A stretch of DNA of 64,000 nt from Bacteroidales bacterium UBA3297 (GTDB lineage Bacteria; Bacteroidota; Bacteroidia; Bacteroidales; Paludibacteraceae). The position numbers were made by a program, and so were the translations under genes. The DNA lies in the NCBI GenBank assembly GCA_002362105.1, contig DETD01000016.1, positions 71,069 through 135,068 on the forward strand, written 5' to 3'. How positions within the stretch are numbered: the stretch's first letter is position 1; each line of letters begins with the position of its first letter. This document shows positions 8,016 to 17,251 of this stretch, one piece after another. The notes under the pieces are model-generated. The model saw only the letters and a list, made by a program, of their open reading frames with translations. It did not search any database and had not been told where the DNA came from.

Positions 8016-8615
8016 ATGAAAAAGAGTACAATCTTGCTGTTAGCTGGCCTTGCTGTTGTTGCATTGTGGTTCATCTCTACACGCAATGGCTTTGTTTCTC
8101 AAGATGAGAATGTTAACAAGGCTTGGGCTAACGTTCAAACACAGTATCAGCGTCGTCTCGACCTTATCGGTAACTTGGTGAATACGGTTAAGGGCTACGC
8201 TAAGCACGAAAAGGAGACTTTCGAGTCTATTACCAATGCGCGTGCGAAGGTAAGTTCTGCTATCAATATCAACGCCGAAGACCTTTCTGAGGAAAAGTTG
8301 GCCGAGGTGCAGAAACAGTTGTCTGAGGCTTCTGCCCAGATGAATTCTGGTTTGAGCCGTTTGATTGCCGTATCGGAAAGTTATCCTGAACTGAAGGCCA
8401 GTGAGCAGTTCAAGGAGTTGCAGGCTCAGTTAGAGGGTACCGAGAACCGTATTGCTGAGGCGCGTAACAAGTTCAACAGCGCTGTGCAGGAGTATAATGT
8501 GCAGGTTCGCTTGTTCCCTGGCAATTTGGTAGCTTCTATTTGTGGCTATTCTGCAAAGGCTATGTTCCAGGCTGATGCTGGTGCTGAGCACGCTCCAACT
8601 GTCAATTTCGATTAA
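8016..8615 (+). CDS. lemA: LemA family protein
   Basis: Membrane-anchored protein of 199 residues: one N-terminal hydrophobic segment (ILLLAGLAVVALWFI) then a long helical bundle. Diagnostic LemA blocks are visible: NVNKAWANVQTQYQRRLDLI near residues 32-51, RARAKV-like NARAKVSS, and ENRIAEARNKFNSAVQEYN near the end, followed by FPGNLVAS. Function is not established; the family is usually encoded beside TPM proteins, as here. Start ATG at 8016. The transcript ends at a hairpin at 8640-8671. Confidence 0.93.
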   Translation: MKKSTILLLAGLAVVALWFISTRNGFVSQDENVNKAWANVQTQYQRRLDLIGNLVNTVKGYAKHEKETFESITNARAKVSSAININAEDLSEEKLAEVQKQLSEASAQMNSGLSRLIAVSESYPELKASEQFKELQAQLEGTENRIAEARNKFNSAVQEYNVQVRLFPGNLVASICGYSAKAMFQADAGAEHAPTVNFD

Positions 8616-8639
8616 TAGCTGTTCCAGATAAAAATGTGA

Positions 8640-8671
8640 GCGGTGCCGTTTTCTGCGGCACCGCCCATTTT
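8640..8671 (+). terminator. Terminator after lemA
   Basis: GCGGTGCCG (8640-8648) and CGGCACCGC (8656-8664) form a 9-bp stem followed by CCATTTTTTT. It lies between convergent genes and ends the plus-strand TPM-lemA unit. Confidence 0.8.
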
Positions 8672-8672
8672 T

Positions 8673-10616
8673 TTATTGTACGGTTTCTGTTTGCGTAACC
8701 CCGTTGTCGGGTTGTGGTACCCGCACTACTTTCCCGTCTTGTTCCACATAGCCGTATAGCTTCTTGTAGAACGGGTGCCGGGTTAGTGTGTCGGCTGCTC
8801 CTACTATAATGAGTTTCATCTTAGCGCGGGTTATTGCCACGTTCATACGCCTTAGCTCGCGCAAGAAGCCGATGTCGCCGCTTTCGTTCGAACGTACTAG
8901 CGAAATCAGCACCACATCGCGTTCTTGTCCTTGGAAACCGTCGATGGTGTTGATGGTTATACACTTCTTTATGGGTTTTAGCCCGGCGCTCTGTTTCACC
9001 AGCTTCCGAAGCAGTTGTACTTGGCTTTTGTAGGGCGATATTAGTCCGAAGTCGATGCGCTCGTCCTGTATGCGTTTGATGCCTACCTGCTGGGTGTAGT
9101 CTTCCAGGGCTTTTACTATAAATTTGGCCTCTTCGGTGTTATAGCGTCCACTTTGGTCTGTGGTGGTCTGCTCGTTGTATTCCAGGTCGCTGGTGTCGAG
9201 CCATACCATAGGTGCCTCGTAGGCCAGTATGTTGCGGAAACCCACGCTTGGGGCCGACTTCAACTGCCCTTGGTAGAACCAGTCAGACGGGAACTTGGCA
9301 ATCGATTCGTGCATGCGGTACTGGGTGTCGAGCAGTTGCACGCAGTCCGGACGGTGTTTTACCACTTTTTCCATCAGCGTGACGTCTAGTCCGGCTCGAG
9401 CGGCTTCCATACACTTTATGGTTGGTGGCAGCTGACAGTGGTCGCCGGCAAATATTACACGGTCGGCTTTCCGGATGGCTATCCAGCTGGCGGCTTCCAG
9501 TGCCTGAGCGGCCTCGTCGATAAAGACCGATTGGAACCGGACTCCATCCAGTAGCCGGTTGGCGGCTCCAGTTAGGGTGCAGGCCACTATTCTGCACTGG
9601 TCGAAAAGGTCGTGGCGGATGCTTAACTCCAGATTGGTGCACCGGTCGCGCAGACTGTTGATTTTTTCGTGTAGGGCACGCCGGTTTCCGCTTTTGGCCT
9701 GGCTGCGTAGTTGGCGCATGGCCTGGCGTACGCTCCACAGTTCGGTATATAGCGGGTGTGCCTCAAAACGCCGCTCGTAGGTGAACCCCAGCATCTTGTC
9801 TGTTACACGGGTCGGATTGCCTATTCGCAACACGTTCACGCCGCGGTCGTTCAGTTGCTCGCTAATCCAGTCTACGGCCATATTGCTTTGTGCGCAGACC
9901 AGTATCTGGTTCTCGCGGTTCAATACTTCGCAAATGGCTTCTACCAGTGTGGTGGTCTTCCCGGTTCCCGGTGGTCCGTGCACTATGGCCACGTCTTTTG
10001 TGTTCAGTACTTTGTTGACGGCTGCTTCCTGCGAGGGGTTCAGCCAGGGAAAACTCTGGGGTGGGTTGTTTCTGAATGTGGCGGGCTGGGTGCCCAGCAA
10101 AATGTCGCGCAGTTGGGCGGTCCGGTCTCCTTGGGCTTTCTCAACGGTGCGAAGGGCGTCAAACATCAGCTGGTAGGTGGTCTCGTCAAAGTAGAGTTGT
10201 ACGCCCAGGTTCTCGGCGGTTTTCAGCACGCTTACCTGTTCTTCACGGTTCAGCACCACTACCATACGGTCGCCTTCCACGTAGCTGATCTGGCCGGTTA
10301 CGCCGTTTAGTTTGGCGTCGCCCAGTCCGCTCTGGGTGAAGAAACTGACGGGTTTGCCGTATTCGAAGACGTTGTCTTCTTCGGGTTGTTCTTCGTTGGG
10401 TGTGTTTCTGAACACGTCGACGCAGAACTGGTTGATGGCGTTGTAGTAGGTACGCCCTACGGTAAGCGGAAACCAGCAGATGCCTTTTTTTACTTTCCAG
10501 GCTATGCCTGTCAGTTTCGACTTCTCTTCATACGCCTTTTTCTCAAAGTCGTATTCCATTTTCAGAAGCTCGCGCTGGCGTTGCAGGTTGCCGGTTATGT
10601 TGTATTTGTCTTTCAT
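8673..10616 (-). CDS. Superfamily 1B (Upf1/IGHMBP2-like) DNA/RNA helicase
   Basis: Cytosolic ATP-dependent helicase. All SF1 motifs are readable: Walker A GPPGTGKTTT, motif Ia CAQSNMAVDWI, Walker B DEAAQALEA, motif III GDHCQLPP, QYRM (motif IV region), motif V TIDGFQGQERDVVLIS and motif VI RRMNVAITRAK. The N-terminal 150 residues hold a basic coiled segment and a small beta-domain (GVTGQISYVEGDRMVVVL), as in IGHMBP2-type proteins. 647 residues. I chose the ATG at 10616, preceded by AAAGATAGAGAG; an extension to 10697 adds 27 unlikely residues. The biological substrate is unknown. Confidence 0.9.
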   Translation of the reverse strand: MKDKYNITGNLQRQRELLKMEYDFEKKAYEEKSKLTGIAWKVKKGICWFPLTVGRTYYNAINQFCVDVFRNTPNEEQPEEDNVFEYGKPVSFFTQSGLGDAKLNGVTGQISYVEGDRMVVVLNREEQVSVLKTAENLGVQLYFDETTYQLMFDALRTVEKAQGDRTAQLRDILLGTQPATFRNNPPQSFPWLNPSQEAAVNKVLNTKDVAIVHGPPGTGKTTTLVEAICEVLNRENQILVCAQSNMAVDWISEQLNDRGVNVLRIGNPTRVTDKMLGFTYERRFEAHPLYTELWSVRQAMRQLRSQAKSGNRRALHEKINSLRDRCTNLELSIRHDLFDQCRIVACTLTGAANRLLDGVRFQSVFIDEAAQALEAASWIAIRKADRVIFAGDHCQLPPTIKCMEAARAGLDVTLMEKVVKHRPDCVQLLDTQYRMHESIAKFPSDWFYQGQLKSAPSVGFRNILAYEAPMVWLDTSDLEYNEQTTTDQSGRYNTEEAKFIVKALEDYTQQVGIKRIQDERIDFGLISPYKSQVQLLRKLVKQSAGLKPIKKCITINTIDGFQGQERDVVLISLVRSNESGDIGFLRELRRMNVAITRAKMKLIIVGAADTLTRHPFYKKLYGYVEQDGKVVRVPQPDNGVTQTETVQ

Positions 10617-10742
10617 CTCTCTATCTTTCTTTTGCAAAAGTACGCAAAAAACAGTGATAGAAACCGTTCTTTCGTTTCTATACAAGGTCATATACAACCT
10701 ATCCTTGTTTCCCGATGCGCTCTTTTTGCCTTCTTCTAGTAC

Positions 10743-10774
10743 TTTGCCTTTTATTAAAACATATTCTATATTTG
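10743..10774 (+). promoter_or_regulatory. Full Bacteroidales-type promoter
   Basis: TTTG at 10743-10746, a 20-base spacer and TATATTTG at 10767-10774, one of the best matches to TTTG-N19/20-TAnnTTTG in the window. It drives the gene starting at 10812. Confidence 0.7.
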
Positions 10775-10811
10775 TAATTAGTGAAGATATTTCTCTTTAT
10801 TCTGACAGCCT

Positions 10812-12482
10812 ATGGACAAAGTCTTACGTTTTATTTTATTTGTTGTGCTATGGATTATCGGATTAGATGTTTCTGCGGCTTTGAAACAGCAGCAACTCTC
10901 TTATTCCGACGCTTTGTTGTCGCTGAATAATAACACGGGACGCGGATTTTACCGTACCTGTGCGCTACACCTTAAACCTGCGGAAAACAAACCGGCGAAT
11001 ACCTGGGGCGATTTAGTCCATTTGCGTGTCGATATTTCCGAATTTAGTGAAAATGCGGTGCTGTCGGTCGAGGGTCCCGACACGTTGTGGGGTGTTTCGC
11101 AACCTCTGACCCAGGATGCCCTCGATGCACTTGACCAAACATTCGCTGGTATTCGTAAAAGGGGTAAGATGGTGGTTGTGCGTGTTTGTTACGATCCATG
11201 GTATAACGGGAAAACTAATGCGGAGCCAGGTGACCAACGTCTGATTCTTAGCCATCTGAGACAGTTGGCTCCTGTCTATAATAAGAATGCTGACGTTATT
11301 TTGGCAATTGAGTTGGGCATGTATGGCCCATGGGGCGAGATGCATTCAAGCCAGATCGGAACAAATGCCAATATAGCTGGCGCGTTGCAGACGCTACTGG
11401 CTTGCACCTCTCCGGAAATCAATGTTCTGGTGCGACGGCCTGATATTATTGCTACTTGGCTGGGGCTGTCGAAGAAGGAGTTTGTTGTGGAAACACCGCT
11501 TTTTAAGGCCGCTGTGGCAGCAAAGGGCGATACCATGTTCCGTGCAGGTATGTTTAACGATGGTTACCTCGGCTCTTCTTCCGACTTGGGTACTGTCGAT
11601 GGAAGTCTTACGCGTGAAATGATGGTCAACTGGTTGCAGAACTATTCCAAGAATACCCCATATGGCGGTGAGTTGGTCGCTAACTACAACGGCGACCATC
11701 CGATTAATACGCCCTCTTACTTGTCGTTTGAGGGATTCAAAACCCATACGTCTTATTTAAACTACGAGTGGCACCAACCGACTATACTTGCAATGAAGGA
11801 CTCTGTAATGACTAGTGTTGATGCGGAATATGAAGGCGTTTCGGGCTACAAATATCTTGAAGACCATTTGGGCTACCGGTTTGTGTTACGCAATTCTCTG
11901 ATGTCTGATACTGTTTACGACCGCAAACTCGATATGGAAATAACTATACAGAATGTGGGTTTCGCCGGTATGTCCGGAAATAGAAAAGCGTCTTTAATTT
12001 TGGTGGGTGCGACTGACACTGTCGAAGTGCCTCTCCCTTCCATCCAGGTTGGAGCTTTCTTTTCTCGTGATGGTGAATCTGATGGTTATTCAACTTCTTC
12101 TCTCTCTCTCGATTTGCCACAGCAGTTGCCTAATGGTAACTTTAAGGTTTATTTCCGAATAAGTCGCAATGCCGATTTCAGGTCCGATGGTAATTATCAG
12201 TGTGTTCAGTTCGCAAACAGTGCGGAACAGTTCGATGCCGTTTTGGGAGCTAATCTTTTGGGAGACTTTGTCTTGAATGCGGCTGTGGCTTCGGTGCCAG
12301 ATAACAATGTGTCGGTGGCGTCTTGTTGGCAGTGTGGCTCCAAACTCTATACGAAGGGTGTCAAACGCCTGCGGGTTTGGGACGTGCAGGGCCGCTTGTT
12401 GTTCGACCGCCAGCTTTCCGACGGTGAAACGGTAGAAGTCGGTAACCGCCGCGTGGTGTTTAAGGTCGTGGCGGTATATTGA
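10812..12482 (+). CDS. Secreted DUF4874/DUF4832 protein with T9SS-like C-terminus
   Basis: Exported protein of 556 residues. After a signal peptide (about 1-22, ending VSAA) comes a DUF4874-like TIM-barrel half (residues 35-210; GRGFYRTCALHL, VVRVCYDPWY, ILAIELGMYGPWGEMHSS) and a DUF4832-like region (about 230-480). These families are glycoside-hydrolase-like but of unproven activity; Glu in AIELGMYGPWGE could be catalytic (inference). The last 45 residues (VKRLRVWDVQGRLLFDRQ ... VVFKVVAVY) resemble a type IX secretion C-terminal sorting domain. It has its own promoter and stands alone. Confidence 0.75.
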   Translation: MDKVLRFILFVVLWIIGLDVSAALKQQQLSYSDALLSLNNNTGRGFYRTCALHLKPAENKPANTWGDLVHLRVDISEFSENAVLSVEGPDTLWGVSQPLTQDALDALDQTFAGIRKRGKMVVVRVCYDPWYNGKTNAEPGDQRLILSHLRQLAPVYNKNADVILAIELGMYGPWGEMHSSQIGTNANIAGALQTLLACTSPEINVLVRRPDIIATWLGLSKKEFVVETPLFKAAVAAKGDTMFRAGMFNDGYLGSSSDLGTVDGSLTREMMVNWLQNYSKNTPYGGELVANYNGDHPINTPSYLSFEGFKTHTSYLNYEWHQPTILAMKDSVMTSVDAEYEGVSGYKYLEDHLGYRFVLRNSLMSDTVYDRKLDMEITIQNVGFAGMSGNRKASLILVGATDTVEVPLPSIQVGAFFSRDGESDGYSTSSLSLDLPQQLPNGNFKVYFRISRNADFRSDGNYQCVQFANSAEQFDAVLGANLLGDFVLNAAVASVPDNNVSVASCWQCGSKLYTKGVKRLRVWDVQGRLLFDRQLSDGETVEVGNRRVVFKVVAVY

Positions 12483-12720
12483 CCTCCTCTAAACCTTTTT
12501 ACTGTAAAAGGGTTCTTGCTGACTATATCTGTGTGTGTCTGTATATTTCCACTAATGATAATAGTTGCTGTCTTCATCCCTTTTTTGTTGCCTATTTCCA
12601 TGTGAAATGATTCCTACTAAGATGCGTTAACCGAAGAGGTGATGCTCATAACAAATAAAAGGACTACATACTTTTATTTTTTACCTAATATCGTATGTTT
12701 CATGTGCTAATGTCTACCTT
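12483..12720. other. Intergenic, nothing identified
   Basis: 238 AT-rich bases between the ends of two convergent genes. I see no strong hairpin with a T run and no open frame that looks coding. Confidence 0.5.
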
Positions 12721-13521
12721 TTAATGATTTTGAAATTTTTTTAATACCTTGTCTTGATAGTCTGGAGCTGGGAATAGATCGAAGAAATGTTCTCCTATAG
12801 TCCATTGGATACTGGTGTTGCCCCATTCTCTCAGGTATTCTATGATTTGGGTGTCAAACCATTCTTGGCTCACTTTTTTTACTACTTTCACATTGTTCTT
12901 GATGAAAAGCATCTCTGCGGCCCAAATGTACTCTTTCTCAGTGTCGAGGTACTCTTCGGGACACTCTTCTTCGCTATGGTAGCAGTGGCAAAATGATTTT
13001 ATTTTTTCCTGACATTCTGCTAATAGTTTGTTGTTCTCTCTGTTCTTTATGGCCTTTTTTAAGCGTCCTTGAAGTTCGAGCTTCTCGTATTCCGTATACG
13101 CTGAGTATTCACCCTTGAAAACATTACTCATCGAAACATAGGCATAGCCGTCCAAAGTCAAGATTTCGAATGTTTTGCCTTTCTTCAGAAGAATACCAGT
13201 GATGACTTTATTGTCGTTCTGGGCTACGGCCACATATTCCCCCTCGTAAAACCGTTTTTTCATAACCGTTTCACTTCCTTTTGATATGCTTAGCAATTCC
13301 CCATTGTTGTCATAAACTCTATGTGAACTTGGAAAAACCTCGAATTGTGAGGGTTTGTCAACTCTATATTCCTCTACGCGAAAGTAGTCGCATACTTTTT
13401 TGCTGTCAGCTATTATCTCTTCTGCCTTTTGTAGTGATGAGGCGTAGGCTGCGACTCTTCTAAATATATATCCGCCGCTTGGGTTCATCAGATAACCTGT
13501 GATTTTATATATGTATTTCAT
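12721..13521 (-). CDS. Hypothetical protein, 266 residues, AT-rich
   Basis: I do not recognise this gene. The protein is soluble, acidic and rich in Tyr, Glu and Lys, without a signal peptide. The N-terminal 60 residues (YIYKITGYLMNPSGGYIFRR) could be a small alpha/beta domain; the middle (about 85-130) is beta-rich (EGEYVAVAQNDNKVITGILL); residues 145-185 are helical with a CHCYHSEEECPEE stretch whose Cys and His might bind metal (weak inference). The final part holds EYLREWGNTSIQWTIGEHFF. Base composition is more AT-rich than the neighbouring genes, which fits horizontal gain. Confidence 0.6.
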   Translation of the reverse strand: MKYIYKITGYLMNPSGGYIFRRVAAYASSLQKAEEIIADSKKVCDYFRVEEYRVDKPSQFEVFPSSHRVYDNNGELLSISKGSETVMKKRFYEGEYVAVAQNDNKVITGILLKKGKTFEILTLDGYAYVSMSNVFKGEYSAYTEYEKLELQGRLKKAIKNRENNKLLAECQEKIKSFCHCYHSEEECPEEYLDTEKEYIWAAEMLFIKNNVKVVKKVSQEWFDTQIIEYLREWGNTSIQWTIGEHFFDLFPAPDYQDKVLKKFQNH

Positions 13522-13735
13522 AATATATAGCTTATATGTTTATGTCAATAAAAATAGCAAAAAACTATGTCTTGCAAAACTTTAAAACCTGGTTTATGGT
13601 GTGAGAATATATTATCAACAGATTTTGAAGTATTTTTTTATATATTTGACGGAATCTTGGAACATAGATAACGTGCAGGTTACTAAAACTAACGCATGAC
13701 AACTAAAATCTTTAGTGAAAACAAAATACAAGACC

Positions 13736-14359
13736 ATGAAAGTACTGTTGATTAACGGAAGTCCCCGTAAGGGCGGAAACACCTTCCTTGCACTCGGCGA
13801 GGTGGCAAAAACTCTAATGAAAAACGGTATTGAGACCGAAATTGTGCAAATAGGTACCAAGCCTGTCCGTGGCTGTATCGCATGCGGACAGTGTGGCGAG
13901 AGACAGCTGGGGTGCTGCGTATTTGATGACGATGTCTGCAACCGCATTATTGAAAAGATGGAGCAGGCCGACGCTTTGGTCGTAGGTTCGCCTGTCTATT
14001 ATGGTCAACCTAACGGAGCGGTGCTGTCGGTTGTGCAGCGCATGTTCTACGCTGCGGGTTCTAAGGTGAAGAACAAACCGGCTGCGGCTGTCTGTGTCTG
14101 TCGCCGTGGCGGTGCTACTGCTGCCTTCCAAACCCTTAATATGGCGTTCGAGATGATGAATATGCCAGTCGTTACCTCTCAGTATTGGAACATTGTGTAT
14201 GGTAGGGCCGAAGGGGAGGCTGCCCTCGACTCCGAGGGTATGCAGACTATGCGTACTTTGGGAGCAAATATGGCGTGGCTTCTGAAAAAGATACATACGG
14301 GAGGAAATCCCGACTACCCTGAACGCGAACCTTGGCAACCCATGCATTTTATCAGATAA
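13736..14359 (+). CDS. Flavodoxin-fold NAD(P)H-dependent FMN reductase family protein
   Basis: Iron-sulfur-flavoprotein/NADPH-dependent FMN reductase-like protein of 207 residues. The FMN phosphate loop is clear at the N-terminus (LLINGSPRKGGNTF), followed by a cysteine cluster CIACGQCGERQLGCC near residues 45-60 and the second flavin block ADALVVGSPVYYGQPNGA. The redox partner is unknown. I chose the ATG at 13736 where similarity begins; 13715 would add seven residues. It is a single gene ended by a terminator shared with glnN. Confidence 0.85.
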   Translation: MKVLLINGSPRKGGNTFLALGEVAKTLMKNGIETEIVQIGTKPVRGCIACGQCGERQLGCCVFDDDVCNRIIEKMEQADALVVGSPVYYGQPNGAVLSVVQRMFYAAGSKVKNKPAAAVCVCRRGGATAAFQTLNMAFEMMNMPVVTSQYWNIVYGRAEGEAALDSEGMQTMRTLGANMAWLLKKIHTGGNPDYPEREPWQPMHFIR

Positions 14360-14390
14360 TCCATTCTATGACTGCCGGGTCGATAATAAA

Positions 14391-14428
14391 AACGCCATCG
14401 TCGGTTTTTACCGGCAATGGCGCTTTTT
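14391..14428. terminator. Bidirectional terminator between reductase and glnN
   Basis: CGCCATCGTCGG (14393-14404) pairs with CCGGCAATGGCG (14411-14422) with one mismatch and a G-T pair, flanked by AAAAA on the left and TTTTTT on the right, so it can work for both convergent genes. Confidence 0.75.
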
Positions 14429-14449
14429 TATAGTCGTTTGTTCGCTAAA

Positions 14450-16636
14450 TTAGCGGATAAACAGCATTTCGCGGTATTTAGGCAGTGACCACATCTCGTC
14501 TTCTACGATTTCCTCGAGTTTGTCGATATGTACACGGACCGATTCCATGTATGGCTCAACTTGGTCGTGGTAGGCAATGGCCTTTTCGCGTTCGTCTTCA
14601 ATCTTGTTTGCAACCTTGCGTGCCTCAATCATCTTGGCAACGTTTTCAGCGATGAATGCGTTGTGCTCGGCAATCTTTTCGATGATGGCAATGTTGTTAG
14701 CGTTCAACTTGTCTGCCTTGTCACCGAAGATGGACTTCATCTTGGTTACATTGTCGATGAGCGCGCTCTGGTAGCGGGTTGCCATAGGAATGATGTGGTT
14801 GGTAGCCAAGTCGCCGAATACGCGGGCTTCAATCTGTATCTTCTTGGTGTAGGTTTCCCACTTGATTTCGTTACGTGCCTCCAGCTCGTTCTTTTCCATA
14901 ACCTTCATGTCGTGGAACATTTTGATGCTCTCTTCACTCAGGTAGTTGTCGAAAATGAGAGGGCAGCTCTTTTCGCAGTCAAGGCCGCGCTTTGCTGCCT
15001 CTTTCTGCCATTCGTCGCTGTAGCCGTTACCGTCGAAGTGGATTGGCTTGCAGGTCTTGATGTCTTCACGTAGTACGCTCAAGATGGCGGCTTCCTTGTT
15101 TTCGCCCTTCTTGATGCGTTCGTCTACGCGGGTCTTAAAGTTTGTCAAAGCTTCTGCTACTGCGGTGTTCAAAGCAATCATTGCCGATGCGCAGTTTGCT
15201 TCTGAACCTACTGCACGGAACTCGAAGCGGTTGCCTGTGAAGGCGAATGGTGAGGTTCGGTTGCGGTCGGTGTTGTCGATCATCAATTCCGGAATCTGTG
15301 GAATATCGAGTTTGTAACCCTTTTTGCCGGAAACCTTTAAAATGTCTTCGGTGTCGTTTTTCTCGATATGATCGAGCAAACCTGAAACTTGCGAACCAAG
15401 GAATGAAGAGATGATGGCAGGTGGCGCTTCGTTGGCTCCCAGACGGTGTGCGTTGGTTGCGCTCATGATTGAGGCTTTCAGCAGTCCGTTGTGTTTGTAT
15501 ACACCCATAAGGGTTTCTACAATGAAGGTGGCAAAACGCAAGTTGCTGGCTGCATCTTTGCCTGGCGCATGCAAAAGTACGCCAGTGTCGGTGGTCAGTG
15601 ACCAGTTGTTGTGCTTACCTGAACCGTTGATGCCGTCGAATGGTTTTTCGTGAAGAAGGCAACGGAAGCCGTGCTTGCGGGCTATCTTCTTCATAAGGCT
15701 CATCAACAGCATGTTGTGGTCTACTGCCAAGTTACACTCTTCGAAGATTGGGGCTATTTCAAACTGGTTAGGGGCAACCTCGTTGTGACGGGTCTTGCAT
15801 GGAATGCCGAGTTCGAGTGCCTGTATCTCAAGGTCGCGCATGAATGCGGCAACACGTTCTGGTATTGAACCGAAATAGTGGTCGTCCATCTGTTGGTTCT
15901 TTGCAGAGTTGTGACCCATCAGTGTGCGGCCGGTCAAAACCAAGTCGGGACGCGCTGCATAAAGGTCTTCGTCTACCAAGAAGTATTCCTGTTCCCAACC
16001 CAAGTTGGCTGTAACTTTGGTTACGTTCGGGTCGAAGTATTTTGCTACGGCTGTTCCTGCCTTGTTTACTGCGGCCAACGCTTTCTTCAATGGCACCTTG
16101 TAGTCAAGTGCCTCTCCTGTGTATGATACGAAGACAGTTGGTATCATTAAGGTATCACCAATCACGAATACTGGCGATGTTGGGTCCCATGCTGAATAAC
16201 CGCGGGCTTCGAAAGTTGAACGGATACCTCCTGATGGGAATGAAGATGCGTCTGGCTCTTGCTGTACAAGTTCTTTGCCGCTGAAGTCTTCCACCATACC
16301 GCCTTTCCAGTCGTGTTCCATGAATGAGTCGTGCTTTTCGGCTGTTCCTTCTGTCAGTGGCTGGAACCAGTGGGTGCAGTGGGTAACGCCAAGCTCCATC
16401 GCCCAAGTCTTCATTCCTTGTGCTACTTCGTCTGCGATTGTGCGGTCGAGTGGAGCACCATTCTCGATTACGTCAACCATTTTCTTGTAAACCTTCAGTG
16501 GAAGGTACTTGAACATTTTCTGTTTGTTGAATACGTACTTCGCAAAGAATTCTGAAGGACGTACTTTGGGGGCTGCCATTTCAACAGGTCTCTTTTGAAA
16601 GGCTTCCTTTACAACTTTGAATCTTAATGATGCCAT
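14450..16636 (-). CDS. glnN: Glutamine synthetase type III
   Basis: ATP-dependent synthesis of glutamine from glutamate and ammonia. 728 residues, the length of GSIII and far longer than GSI. Diagnostic segments: the N-terminal GSIII block VRPSEFFAKYVFNKQKMFKYL, WKGGMVEDFSGKELVQQEPDASSFPSGG, the catalytic RHNEVAPNQFEIAPIFEECN, and INGSGKHNNWS for ATP/glutamate binding. It stands alone, with a TAATTTTG box at 16709-16716. With gltB and gltD at 39-45 kb it completes a GS-GOGAT route, suggesting ammonia is the main nitrogen source. Confidence 0.97.
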   Translation of the reverse strand: MASLRFKVVKEAFQKRPVEMAAPKVRPSEFFAKYVFNKQKMFKYLPLKVYKKMVDVIENGAPLDRTIADEVAQGMKTWAMELGVTHCTHWFQPLTEGTAEKHDSFMEHDWKGGMVEDFSGKELVQQEPDASSFPSGGIRSTFEARGYSAWDPTSPVFVIGDTLMIPTVFVSYTGEALDYKVPLKKALAAVNKAGTAVAKYFDPNVTKVTANLGWEQEYFLVDEDLYAARPDLVLTGRTLMGHNSAKNQQMDDHYFGSIPERVAAFMRDLEIQALELGIPCKTRHNEVAPNQFEIAPIFEECNLAVDHNMLLMSLMKKIARKHGFRCLLHEKPFDGINGSGKHNNWSLTTDTGVLLHAPGKDAASNLRFATFIVETLMGVYKHNGLLKASIMSATNAHRLGANEAPPAIISSFLGSQVSGLLDHIEKNDTEDILKVSGKKGYKLDIPQIPELMIDNTDRNRTSPFAFTGNRFEFRAVGSEANCASAMIALNTAVAEALTNFKTRVDERIKKGENKEAAILSVLREDIKTCKPIHFDGNGYSDEWQKEAAKRGLDCEKSCPLIFDNYLSEESIKMFHDMKVMEKNELEARNEIKWETYTKKIQIEARVFGDLATNHIIPMATRYQSALIDNVTKMKSIFGDKADKLNANNIAIIEKIAEHNAFIAENVAKMIEARKVANKIEDEREKAIAYHDQVEPYMESVRVHIDKLEEIVEDEMWSLPKYREMLFIR

Positions 16637-17011
16637 AAACTTAGCGTTTTTATGTTATTATTATTTCTTGTTTGTCTTTTATCAATTTGTCATTTGTTAC
16701 TGACAATGCAAAATTATACCTTTTTCCTCTTATGACGCTAAAAATACGGGAGTAACGCATATTTTTTTTGTCTTTATTTTAAATTGGAGCGTTTTTTATG
16801 GTGTTTTCTTCTAATTTGAAAGGTTTTTAAGGTGTTTTTATACTAATTTTTAATTTTTATGGATTTTGTCCCTCTAAAAATCGATTTGACTTTTTGCTTG
16901 TTCTTTTGCCGTGTTAGCTACTTTTTGCTTTCTTATTGCTGAAAAATGCAACTTATAGGTGACTTTTTGAATTTCTCGAATCTGCGTGAGATGGGTAGTA
17001 GGTAATAGGTC
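16637..17011. other. AT-rich glnN promoter region
   Basis: Non-coding. Holds a minus-strand TAATTTTG -7 box at 16709-16716, about 73 bases before the glnN ATG. The rest, up to the repeat that begins at 17012, is AT-rich with T and A tracts. No open frame of note. An ATGGGTAGTAGGTAATAGG stretch at 16990-17008 leads into the repeat. Confidence 0.5.
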
Positions 17012-17250
17012 TTAATTAAGCGGTAACAATGCAACCGGGTGGGGTGCGGCACTGTCGCCATTTTTGGCCCCCAAAAGGATTGTCCCCAGTGTTGCCACGT
17101 AGCGTTTTCCAAACGCACCAGCACCGCATAGGAGTCCGGGCACGGGGAAAGGGATCAGCCCTTTCCCCGTGCCCGGTTATTGAGATACCGTCTTCCAGAC
17201 GGTGTTCGCGTCCCGAGGGGGCAGTGTTAATCAGTCTAGGTCAAGCGGAC
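17012..17250. repeat. Structured repeat, copy A (complete)
   Basis: Begins with a block containing AAGCGGTAACAATGCAACC, continues with GGCCCCCAAAAGGATTGTCC, then three hairpins: GCGTTT-TCC-AAACGC (17102-17116), an 18-bp perfect stem with 5-base loop (CCGGGCACGGGGAAAGGG at 17136-17153, complement 17159-17176) and ACCGTCT-TCC-AGACGGT (17187-17203). The same series occurs at 18873-19066 and in part at 20240-20378 and 21999-22034. Homology with the copy at 20240 runs on into the 3' end of the adjoining ATPase gene, so the repeat also acts as its 3' flank. Confidence 0.8.
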
Positions 17251-17251
17251 T

